DNA from: a virus
Reading direction: 5' to 3' (one strand)
IMG/VR virus record: IMGVR_UViG_3300005527_003915
Span: 1 to 26,351 of that record
DNA: 26,351 nt
Under the pieces are notes generated by a model. That model was given only the letters and a program-made list of their open reading frames with translations, was not told the DNA's origin and did not search any database. Below are positions 14,199-22,368 of the stretch, piece by piece (the first letter of the stretch is position 1; every line of letters starts with the position of its first letter). The position numbers and the translations under genes were made by a program.

Positions 14199-17100
14199 AT
14201 GACAAATAATGGGTTTTCATTTGAAAGAAGTGGTTCTTGGCCATCCGAATCTTACAAAATAACTCCTGATTTTTTTAATACCGTAAAAATTGGAATTTTA
14301 CCGTTAGAACTCCAAGCATTTAACATTTTTAGATATTTTGAAAGCCCAACAGTAGGTTTAAATAAACTATTAACCGAATATAACATTCCTAATTTTACAT
14401 ATACAAATGGTGATTATCAATTAGATGATGATTTTTATTATGTATTAAGTTCATCATCTGCAACTCCAACATTTTTTACATGGAATCCTAATAATTTAAG
14501 AGATATAGATTCTGGATATATATTTAATTTTTTCTTTATTAAAGATAAAAAAATAGCATCTCCTTTATACGATACTAACAATCCAAATATGTATTTTGCA
14601 TATTCGATATATCCAACAAAATTAATATTACAGCCAACAAACGTAACTAAAATTTCTGATACTAATTATACATTAACAACACAAACTAAATTAGTAAGTT
14701 CTTCTATAATTCAATACTACGATACTTTTGTTGAAGATTTGGCTTACACCGATTCTTATTTAAAAAGAAGTACACCCCCAACATCATTTGAATCTCTTCC
14801 AGCTACAGGAACTTTAATATATACCTTAAGTTCTTTCAAGACAGTAAGAGAAAAAGAATTAATAAAATTTTCAGAAAGATATAATCCTTATACTTATTAT
14901 TATATATTAGATGAATTTTATAATAGAAGAGGTTTAAGAATAAGACCGGAATCTACGTTTATAACATATAATACATTATTTTATGGTGATGTAGATGTAA
15001 ACAAATATGAATTAAGAGCTTTGGGTCAATCATTACCAGAATTTAACCCATTAATCAAAAAAGATTTGAGATCCAGTTTCATTTTAAATCAAAACATAAC
15101 AAACAATTTAGGAACTCAAACTTTTCAACTATTACAAAGTAGTATAAGTGCGGCTTACGCTCTTGAAAACGTTTTAAATTCTATACAAACAGTATTTTGG
15201 AATTTAACTACTGGTTATATTAAATATGAATCTAAAACACTAACAGATTGGAATGGAAATATAGTTCCTTTAGTAAGTGGATATCCAGATTCTAGTTTAG
15301 CGGTTAGTTATATCGTAGAAGGTGATAAATTTTTCAATGATGTTTCTGTTGGAACGGGAAATAATTCAACATCAATAACAACAAACACATCTAAAACTTG
15401 GAATTTAACTTATCCTCCTCATTATTATACTTTCAAAGTTTCATATTCTAACAATTCAACGTTTAGTGGTGATACCGCAACGTTAAATTTTTATTTATCA
15501 ACGGGAATAACTGAAAAATATAAATCATCTATTCAACCAGTATCTTCAGAATCACTAACAACAAACTCGGTAAGCTATTCTGCTTATAAATTAAAAACAA
15601 AAATAACAAGTGATTATAATTTTTTAGATTTAAATTTGTCTACATATGCAAATAATGATTTTATATCATTTAAATGTTTATATGTGGATGATATAATAAC
15701 TAAAACTTTATCATGTTTTTATGGTCCAAATTCAAATGTTTATTATGATTTAGTAAATTCTCCTTATGTTCCAGCTGCTTCGGCTGAAAATTTATTAATA
15801 ACATATCCAAAAGAAATTTTTGGACAATTAAATCTTAATTTTAAAGCAACTTTAAGCTCAGTATGTACAACATTAGATTCTAAATCACTAGTAAGTTTAG
15901 TTTTTTCCGAAGGTAAAACCAGTCAAGTTGTTGGGTTTCCGATTGAAATCGAATTAAGATCAGAAACTGATAATCAAATAATAGTAAGTTGCGCTAAATT
16001 ATCATCAACTTCTGTTTTACCATGCAGAGATTTAACAAATTCTTTTATAAGATGGTCTTATACTCCAACTAATTTACCAGTTACAATAGCGGGAGTTGAT
16101 TATAATCAATTTACACCAACATTAACATCAAATGTTAGTTCAGATTTAATTCCAAATATTTTTTCTAATGGTCAAATAATACCATTTAACGAATTTACTA
16201 ATACGGTTATGTTTTCGGGGTACGGTAGCGATATCCTAACTATAAATTTGGAATCTTTTAAATATGAAGAAGTAGCTAAATTATTAACCAATCCAATATA
16301 TTTTGATTTTTTTAAAGATAAAACTTTTGTTTTATATAATTCAGATTTTTCAAATATCGAAAAAACAACTAATTTTTCAGTTTCATCGAAAGTATTATAT
16401 GGAAAATCTACTTTTGATATTCCTTCTGATACACCAATATATTGGAAATGGACATATAATGGAAATTCAAATCCATCAACAATGCCAATAACTGCATTTA
16501 AAACTGACGGTTCAGTGTATGAATATGGTAGTGTATTATCATCTGATGATATATCAACTATTTCCTTTAAGGTTTATTTAGAAGATAATGATAATTCATT
16601 TGATTCAAATGAGCTTCAAATTAACTTATTTTCAAATAATAAAGATTATCTTGTCAGTGGAGAATTATTTTTATATCTAAATGATTATCCAGATAAATCA
16701 ATATTCAATGTTGATTTTAAAACGGTTTATTCTGCATATACCGGAGTAGATATTTCTAATACAAGAGATGAAAAGTATGTAATTACAAGACCAAAAGAAG
16801 ACGTAAATAATTTTAGATTTATATCAAATACTGATATTTTACCAACACTTTCGGCTAAATCTATAACGTGGTTTATATCTTCTGATAATGGATATTTTTC
16901 ATCTTTAAATTATTTAACAAATAAAAATATATCATTTACAATACCACAAAATTCAACTAAAACTACTATAACTTTAAGCGCAGAAAAAGCTACTATCAAA
17001 GGTTGGTCTATAGCTAATAACTTGGCAACTACATTAACTATTTTTACGGTTCCTTCTGCTACATTGAGTAAAAAAATTAACTTTTTATTATATCCACCTT

Positions 17101-20048
17101 ATACTTGGTTACAAAACAATAGTGGGTTAATTACATTATTAAATAATACAAATTATACATTAGCTAATGCCCCAACAGCATACTATGGCAAATTATCAAA
17201 CAGTCAAAACTTTTTAGTATCATCTTCTGATAGATCATTTACGGATTATGAATATTATTACAGCGATTCAAAAATATTTTTAACTTTGCTTGATAGTTTT
17301 TCTGGTAGTTTAGAAATACCATATCACCAACAATTATATAGCAATGTAGGAACGCCAATATTTTTAAGTGCTTATAATGAAAAATTTCCAAAATACAATG
17401 GAATTAATTATGTCGGATTAAGTTCTGGAAACGTATTATACAATGGAACATTTAATATAACAACAAGCACATTACCTTTCAGTTCTGTTTATTTAAATGG
17501 AAGAGATAATTTTTTACAATCACCTAAAATAGTTCCATATGATAGCTTGTCCATGACATTTTCATCAAATGTAACTTCTATAAATTTAGACGAAAATATT
17601 TTCATAACAACTAGTCAATCATTTTTCCCAATTAACAGTTCTCAAAGCCCAATACGAGGAGTTGAAGAATTTTTAAATGGAAATGTTGTATATAAACTAT
17701 CATGTAAATACTGGGAAGCTACAACTGACGTTTCTCCTATTAGTGGTATATATGATCTTTTTATATTAAGAATAGGAGATCCATCAATACCATTAAACAT
17801 AAAAGATAATGAAATCACAACTTTATTATTAAGTGCATATGCAACTACTCCTGTTACTATACCAGAAACCACGTTCAGAAATGTAACAGCAACATATACA
17901 GGAGAAACAAAATTATGGAGTGATATATCTCAAAATTTATCAATATCAAATCCTATAACTTTAATAGCTTATAGCACTAGTGTTAAACCTAAATTTTTCG
18001 TATCTTCTTATTATTCTGTAACCGGAGAAGATATATGTTTTCAATTTGAAACTCCAGAAAATTCATATAACTATAAAATAACTGCATATGATTTATATTT
18101 TGGGGATGGATTATCAGCTAGAATAGTAGACGATCAAAAATATTATAAAACATACTTAAAAGAAGGTGCGTTTATGTTATCTTATAATGTTTATTATAAC
18201 GACGGAACTACCAATTTCTTTAAATCTGAAACACCAATTATTATATATAATAATTGGCCGGTATATGAGCAACAAAAAATAAGATTATTGAGTGAAATAA
18301 CTTTAAATTTTGGAGATGAAAGTGAAGATACTTACGATTTAGATCAAATTAAAATACAACCAAATGAATGGGGCGATGCTGATATTTTCAATACAGCAAT
18401 ATCCAGACTTCAAGATAATTTAGATTATTTGATTTACAACTCCCAAACCATGAATACTGATACTCCAACATTATTTTATGGTTGGTTGGGAAATAATAGT
18501 AGTGAAAAAGCATCCGGTATAACTTGGCATACATTAAATTATAATAAAGATTATATCAATAGTTTAAATAATGCAATTTCATTGGAAAACGAAGAAGACC
18601 AAACGTTAAAAAATAAATTTTCATATTTTAATGATTTAAAAGATTTAGTGGTTTTAAAAGATAAAATATATACTATAGACGGAACTAATTTTAGAGCTTT
18701 TTCTTCTGATAAAATACCACAAGAAATAGAATTTGAAAATATTAACGAAATAAATTCTCTTTTAATAAATCCAATATCTATAGATTGTGATAGTACTGGA
18801 GAAAACATTTATATATGTGATACTTTAAAAAATAAAGTATATAAATTAAACGTAGATTTTGAAACATATCCAGCGCAGATTAACATACAATTGAGTATAG
18901 GAAATTTAGGACAATTAGAAGATACAAATAAATTCCATTCTCCAACTGAAGTAGTAACAGAAAATGATATTGTTTTTATTTTAGATTATAATAATAGATG
19001 TGTAAAACAATATACAAAAGACTTAAACTGGATGTTCACTTATTATAGCGAAGATTTTGAAAACGATCAACCAATAAATATAACAGTTCATCCAAAAACA
19101 CTTTTAGTGTATGTATTAACAGAAAGTTATAAAGTATATATATTTGATTATTTTAAATCTGATGTTTTTGAAACATTAGACGTTTCTTTTATAAAAGATG
19201 GTTATCCATTGATTAAAATCTTTTTTGATGAATCTGGAGATTTCTTTTATATTTTAAATTCTAAAAATCTATACAAATACACAACGGCAGGAACATTTAT
19301 AAATCAAGTTATTATACCAAATGATAATAATTTATTTTATTCTTCTGCAAAATATTCTAATGATAGATCTATAGTATTATGTACAACTCACAGCATATTA
19401 AAATTTCATGATATTTTAAGTATATTTAAAATTGGAGATGGATTACCATATAAATATTGGACAAGAGATCAATTATTATTATCAATTGATGAATTTCCAG
19501 ATGATATTACATACAATAGATCTTTAAATAGATTAGCTCAAAATATTAAATCTTTCAGAGACACTTTAGATTCTAGATTTGTAATAGTAACCGAACAAAC
19601 CGATGCTGGTACTATAGAATATTTTTCATTATATCCAGTTTCATACCAAAACAGACCTGTTTTTTCTGAAAAAATAGAAAATGAAAGTTTGGGAGTTGCT
19701 GTTAATGAATTTCATACCCCACAAGTTTTTAACAGAGAGTTAGAAGAATTATATGATGCTCTTTTAATACTAAAAGATTTCTTAAATATAAAAGACGTAA
19801 GAATATTAAATACTACTCAAACATTAGACAATATCAATACTGGTTGTGATGGAGTTTTTTGTTGGTCTTGGAAAGCTATGTCATGTTACAACTTAAGTTT
19901 GCCAGTAATAAGAATTTGCAACATTAATCCGATAACATATTCCGAACTTGAAAGTAAATACCCGAGAGAGTATATTTACGCTTCAACGAATACATATGGA
20001 TCTGCTACATCTAAATGCTGTGATACTCAAGAATCGCCGATAAAATAA
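14199..20048 (+). CDS. Giant tail/baseplate protein (1949 aa) with PKD-like domain and C-terminal propeller
   Basis: The largest gene of the window, a Ser/Thr/Asn/Tyr-rich protein of 1949 residues made mostly of beta-domains. A PKD-like module with YFGDGLSARI lies near residue 1300. A helical stretch TAISRLQDNLDYLIYNSQTM follows near 1405-1425. Six propeller blades lie at about 1485-1735, including KIYTIDG, NIYICDT, IVFILDY, LVYVLTE, FFYILNS and SIVLCTT. The C-terminal 200 residues are helical with a Cys-containing end (GCDGVFCWSW, then a terminal CC pair). It shares this PKD plus propeller design with the upstream protein, in the same operon. It has no signal peptide or membrane segment. It is most likely a large baseplate-attached or tail-fibre-like protein; a tape measure is unlikely because it is not helical. 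The exact role is unknown. Confidence 0.75.
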   Translation: MTNNGFSFERSGSWPSESYKITPDFFNTVKIGILPLELQAFNIFRYFESPTVGLNKLLTEYNIPNFTYTNGDYQLDDDFYYVLSSSSATPTFFTWNPNNLRDIDSGYIFNFFFIKDKKIASPLYDTNNPNMYFAYSIYPTKLILQPTNVTKISDTNYTLTTQTKLVSSSIIQYYDTFVEDLAYTDSYLKRSTPPTSFESLPATGTLIYTLSSFKTVREKELIKFSERYNPYTYYYILDEFYNRRGLRIRPESTFITYNTLFYGDVDVNKYELRALGQSLPEFNPLIKKDLRSSFILNQNITNNLGTQTFQLLQSSISAAYALENVLNSIQTVFWNLTTGYIKYESKTLTDWNGNIVPLVSGYPDSSLAVSYIVEGDKFFNDVSVGTGNNSTSITTNTSKTWNLTYPPHYYTFKVSYSNNSTFSGDTATLNFYLSTGITEKYKSSIQPVSSESLTTNSVSYSAYKLKTKITSDYNFLDLNLSTYANNDFISFKCLYVDDIITKTLSCFYGPNSNVYYDLVNSPYVPAASAENLLITYPKEIFGQLNLNFKATLSSVCTTLDSKSLVSLVFSEGKTSQVVGFPIEIELRSETDNQIIVSCAKLSSTSVLPCRDLTNSFIRWSYTPTNLPVTIAGVDYNQFTPTLTSNVSSDLIPNIFSNGQIIPFNEFTNTVMFSGYGSDILTINLESFKYEEVAKLLTNPIYFDFFKDKTFVLYNSDFSNIEKTTNFSVSSKVLYGKSTFDIPSDTPIYWKWTYNGNSNPSTMPITAFKTDGSVYEYGSVLSSDDISTISFKVYLEDNDNSFDSNELQINLFSNNKDYLVSGELFLYLNDYPDKSIFNVDFKTVYSAYTGVDISNTRDEKYVITRPKEDVNNFRFISNTDILPTLSAKSITWFISSDNGYFSSLNYLTNKNISFTIPQNSTKTTITLSAEKATIKGWSIANNLATTLTIFTVPSATLSKKINFLLYPPYTWLQNNSGLITLLNNTNYTLANAPTAYYGKLSNSQNFLVSSSDRSFTDYEYYYSDSKIFLTLLDSFSGSLEIPYHQQLYSNVGTPIFLSAYNEKFPKYNGINYVGLSSGNVLYNGTFNITTSTLPFSSVYLNGRDNFLQSPKIVPYDSLSMTFSSNVTSINLDENIFITTSQSFFPINSSQSPIRGVEEFLNGNVVYKLSCKYWEATTDVSPISGIYDLFILRIGDPSIPLNIKDNEITTLLLSAYATTPVTIPETTFRNVTATYTGETKLWSDISQNLSISNPITLIAYSTSVKPKFFVSSYYSVTGEDICFQFETPENSYNYKITAYDLYFGDGLSARIVDDQKYYKTYLKEGAFMLSYNVYYNDGTTNFFKSETPIIIYNNWPVYEQQKIRLLSEITLNFGDESEDTYDLDQIKIQPNEWGDADIFNTAISRLQDNLDYLIYNSQTMNTDTPTLFYGWLGNNSSEKASGITWHTLNYNKDYINSLNNAISLENEEDQTLKNKFSYFNDLKDLVVLKDKIYTIDGTNFRAFSSDKIPQEIEFENINEINSLLINPISIDCDSTGENIYICDTLKNKVYKLNVDFETYPAQINIQLSIGNLGQLEDTNKFHSPTEVVTENDIVFILDYNNRCVKQYTKDLNWMFTYYSEDFENDQPINITVHPKTLLVYVLTESYKVYIFDYFKSDVFETLDVSFIKDGYPLIKIFFDESGDFFYILNSKNLYKYTTAGTFINQVIIPNDNNLFYSSAKYSNDRSIVLCTTHSILKFHDILSIFKIGDGLPYKYWTRDQLLLSIDEFPDDITYNRSLNRLAQNIKSFRDTLDSRFVIVTEQTDAGTIEYFSLYPVSYQNRPVFSEKIENESLGVAVNEFHTPQVFNRELEELYDALLILKDFLNIKDVRILNTTQTLDNINTGCDGVFCWSWKAMSCYNLSLPVIRICNINPITYSELESKYPREYIYASTNTYGSATSKCCDTQESPIK

Positions 20049-20141
20049 GTAAAAATAAGATAAATAATTATAATCAATTCAAAAATAGTGACCAATAAAA
20101 TTGGTTCTATGGTGAAATACCCATTGGCTTGAGAAAAGATT
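20049..20141 (+). promoter_or_regulatory. 93-base intergenic region before the repeat fibre
   Basis: The longest gap in the tail operon. TAAGTA (20046-20051, overlapping the stop codon) and TAAATA (20061-20066) lie near its left end, 75 or more bases before the ATG at 20142. A short hairpin ACCAAT-AAA-ATTGGT spans 20091-20105. An ATG at 20109 opens only seven codons. It may hold a late promoter with a real leader, unlike other genes here. Confidence 0.3.
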
Positions 20142-22343
20142 ATGAGCAATAGATTCCATTCAAAATACCACAGATCAAACCACCACACTTACGGAAGTTC
20201 AGTCGGACAAGACGGAACCCCAACAAATCCAGATGCGGGACACGACCCAATAGCATCTCCAGAGCATCCATTTAAAGGAGATTTTTGCTTAAGAGGAGGT
20301 TTAAGCGCATCAGTACCTAGCGCAAGTGCTTATGCTGGAGCATTCATGGGAAATTTACTACTAACCGGAAATTTTGTTATATTTGATAATGTAATAAATG
20401 CAAATTTAGCAACAAGATCTGTCGGTATTAATGTTAATCCAACATCATATCAACCATTTGATTTAATAGTAAATGATAAATTAAAAGTTATAGATAATAT
20501 AACTACATACAGTTTAAGTGCAACTACTATCGGTACAGATTATTTAAGAGTTAATTTAAAAACAGATTCAGTAAATTATCCAGTTAATTTTGTAAACTAT
20601 AATAACAATTATTCATACTTTGCTGTAGATAAAGACGGAAGAGTTGGAGTAAATTTAGGACAAACACCAAATTTCAATTCTAATAATTTTAAAGTTATAG
20701 GAAGCACCCTTTTTGACGTTGGGGCAACTTTATTTGATGTTAGAGGAAATACATATATAAATCATAATGATATTTATATAACAAAAATAGGAACAAATTC
20801 AAATGCCGGAAAGACATCATTAGGCAGAGACGAATTTGTAACATTAAGCGAACAAAAAGTTTTAAGATCTGATGGAGATGTAGTTTTTTCTAAAAACTTT
20901 TATCTTTCTGGTAATTCTGTTTTTGGAGATTCTTCAACCGCAGATACTTCAATTTTTACATCTAGAATAGCTTCGGATTTTATTCCAAATACAGTAAACA
21001 GAAATTTAGGAACAACTTCTTTACCTTGGAATACATTATATTTTAAAACATTAAGCGGAACGGATGGAACATTTTCAAATAATTTATTTGTTAGTGGAAA
21101 CACCCAGTTAGGAAATACAACTAATAATGAAGTTAGAATTTTATCTAAAATATCATCCGATTTAGTTCCAAATACAGTAAACAGAAATTTAGGAACAACT
21201 TCTTTACCTTGGAATACACTATATTTTAATTCATTGAGTGGTTATAATGGAGTATTTACTAACAACTTAAACGTAACTGGAAATTTAACAGTAAATGGAA
21301 ATACTAATATTGGAAATAATAGTAGTGATTTATTATATATTAACTCAAACGTTAATACAAACATTATACCAAATGATACCAATAAAAATTTAGGATCATC
21401 TTCTTTACCTTGGAATACTTTATATTTAGGAGACTTGAGATGTTCAAATAATTATATATCAAATAATTTAAAAATTGATGGAAATACTAATATAGGATCG
21501 GATTCTTCCGATTTAGTCTCTATAACAGCTAGAGTTTCATCAGATATTATACCTTATGATGCAAATAGACAATTAGGATCTCCATTAACATCTTGGTTTA
21601 ATATCTATGTTAAAAATACAATCGGTGAAACCGCCACATACTCCGGAGATTTAAATGTTTATGGTTCTTGCACACTAGGGGATTCACAAACAGATACTGT
21701 TTATATAAACTCTAAAATTGCAACTAATTTAATACCGGATAATACTTCTAGACAATTAGGAAGCCCAACTCTTCAATGGGATTATGTTTATTTTAAAACT
21801 TTAAATGCAATAGACGGAACATTTACTGGACAAATTCTAGCACCAAATCAAACCGCATCTTCCGCATCATCAGTTTTAACTAGATCTCTTGCTGACGCTC
21901 GATATGGTTCTTTTATAGATTCATTTTTAAATGCAGATTCGGGATCAAATGCAACCACAACGTTTGCCACAGTTCAAAATATATCATTAGAAGCTAATTC
22001 AACATATATAATTAGCTCTGTAACATGTGTATCTACTAGTACTACTGGGGGTTCTAAATTACAATTTGCGTATACTGGAACTACATCGAGAGTTAATATA
22101 ACCGATACGTTTAGTTCCAGCGCGGCTACAACAACAAATAGACTTAATTTCTTAGGTGCAACATTACCAGCAAATGTAAGCTCTATGACAAGTACAGCAG
22201 CAGCAAATCACACTTATTCTAGAGACACTTTAATAACTACTAGCACTGCGGGAAATTTTTCAGTTCAAATTGCTTTAAATTCAGCAGCAGGATTGTCTCA
22301 AGCTAAAGCAGGATCATTTATTTCAGCTAGAAAGCTATTATAA
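20142..22343 (+). CDS. Repeat-containing tail fibre protein with C-terminal beta (jelly-roll-like) domain
   Basis: A 733-residue fibre. The N-terminus (KYHRSNHHTYG, then DAGHDPIASPEHPFKGDF) is His/Pro-rich and probably the attachment end. Residues of about 265-560 hold five repeats of 60-65 residues, each with a centre of the form I-P-x-x-x-x-R-x-L-G-x-x-x-x-x-W-x-x-x-Y, starting near residues 281, 342, 407, 467 and 528. The segment between centres carries a G-N-T-x-x-G-N/D motif. Such repeats build elongated trimeric beta-structures. The last 130 or so residues, from about 600, are Ser/Thr/Ala-rich strands that resemble C-terminal receptor-binding jelly-roll domains of phage fibres. It precedes a second fibre by 25 bases. 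The role in host recognition is inferred from architecture. Confidence 0.85.
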   Translation: MSNRFHSKYHRSNHHTYGSSVGQDGTPTNPDAGHDPIASPEHPFKGDFCLRGGLSASVPSASAYAGAFMGNLLLTGNFVIFDNVINANLATRSVGINVNPTSYQPFDLIVNDKLKVIDNITTYSLSATTIGTDYLRVNLKTDSVNYPVNFVNYNNNYSYFAVDKDGRVGVNLGQTPNFNSNNFKVIGSTLFDVGATLFDVRGNTYINHNDIYITKIGTNSNAGKTSLGRDEFVTLSEQKVLRSDGDVVFSKNFYLSGNSVFGDSSTADTSIFTSRIASDFIPNTVNRNLGTTSLPWNTLYFKTLSGTDGTFSNNLFVSGNTQLGNTTNNEVRILSKISSDLVPNTVNRNLGTTSLPWNTLYFNSLSGYNGVFTNNLNVTGNLTVNGNTNIGNNSSDLLYINSNVNTNIIPNDTNKNLGSSSLPWNTLYLGDLRCSNNYISNNLKIDGNTNIGSDSSDLVSITARVSSDIIPYDANRQLGSPLTSWFNIYVKNTIGETATYSGDLNVYGSCTLGDSQTDTVYINSKIATNLIPDNTSRQLGSPTLQWDYVYFKTLNAIDGTFTGQILAPNQTASSASSVLTRSLADARYGSFIDSFLNADSGSNATTTFATVQNISLEANSTYIISSVTCVSTSTTGGSKLQFAYTGTTSRVNITDTFSSSAATTTNRLNFLGATLPANVSSMTSTAAANHTYSRDTLITTSTAGNFSVQIALNSAAGLSQAKAGSFISARKLL
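20983..21046 (+). repeat. Copy 1 of a 64-base near-identical direct repeat in the fibre gene
   Basis: Encodes the centre of fibre repeat 1. It matches 21166-21229 with a single visible difference (TTA versus CTA, both Leu). The copies are 183 bases apart, exactly 61 codons, so the reading frame is kept. The other three repeats are much less alike at the DNA level. Confidence 0.9.
21166..21229 (+). repeat. Copy 2 of the 64-base direct repeat in the fibre gene
   Basis: Encodes the centre of fibre repeat 2 and differs from 20983-21046 at one synonymous position. The high identity suggests recent duplication or gene conversion and could allow recombination that removes or adds a 61-residue unit. 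Confidence 0.9.
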
Positions 22344-22349
22344 TCAACA

Positions 22350-22356
22350 CTAAATA
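22350..22356 (+). promoter_or_regulatory. CTAAATA element 12 bases before the S74 fibre gene
   Basis: CTAAATA in the 25-base gap ends 12 bases before the ATG at 22369. Only a weak AAAGAA purine stretch sits directly before the ATG. It is a candidate late promoter core of the same type as others in the window. Confidence 0.4.
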
Positions 22357-22368
22357 ATATATAAAGAA

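Noticed and set aside
16303-16491. Small ORFs overlapping the giant tail gene and fibre genes (16303-16491, 17642-17872, 18551-18808, 20900-21103, 24035-24319, 25626-25871, 10788-11063)
   Set aside because: Each is contained in or mostly covered by a long, well-supported gene in another frame and shows Ile/Leu/Phe/Ser-rich nonsense composition.
20960-21760. Regular repeats that might suggest a CRISPR array
   Set aside because: The repeat period is 180-195 bases, stays in frame, and codes for fibre repeats. Most units are diverged at DNA level.
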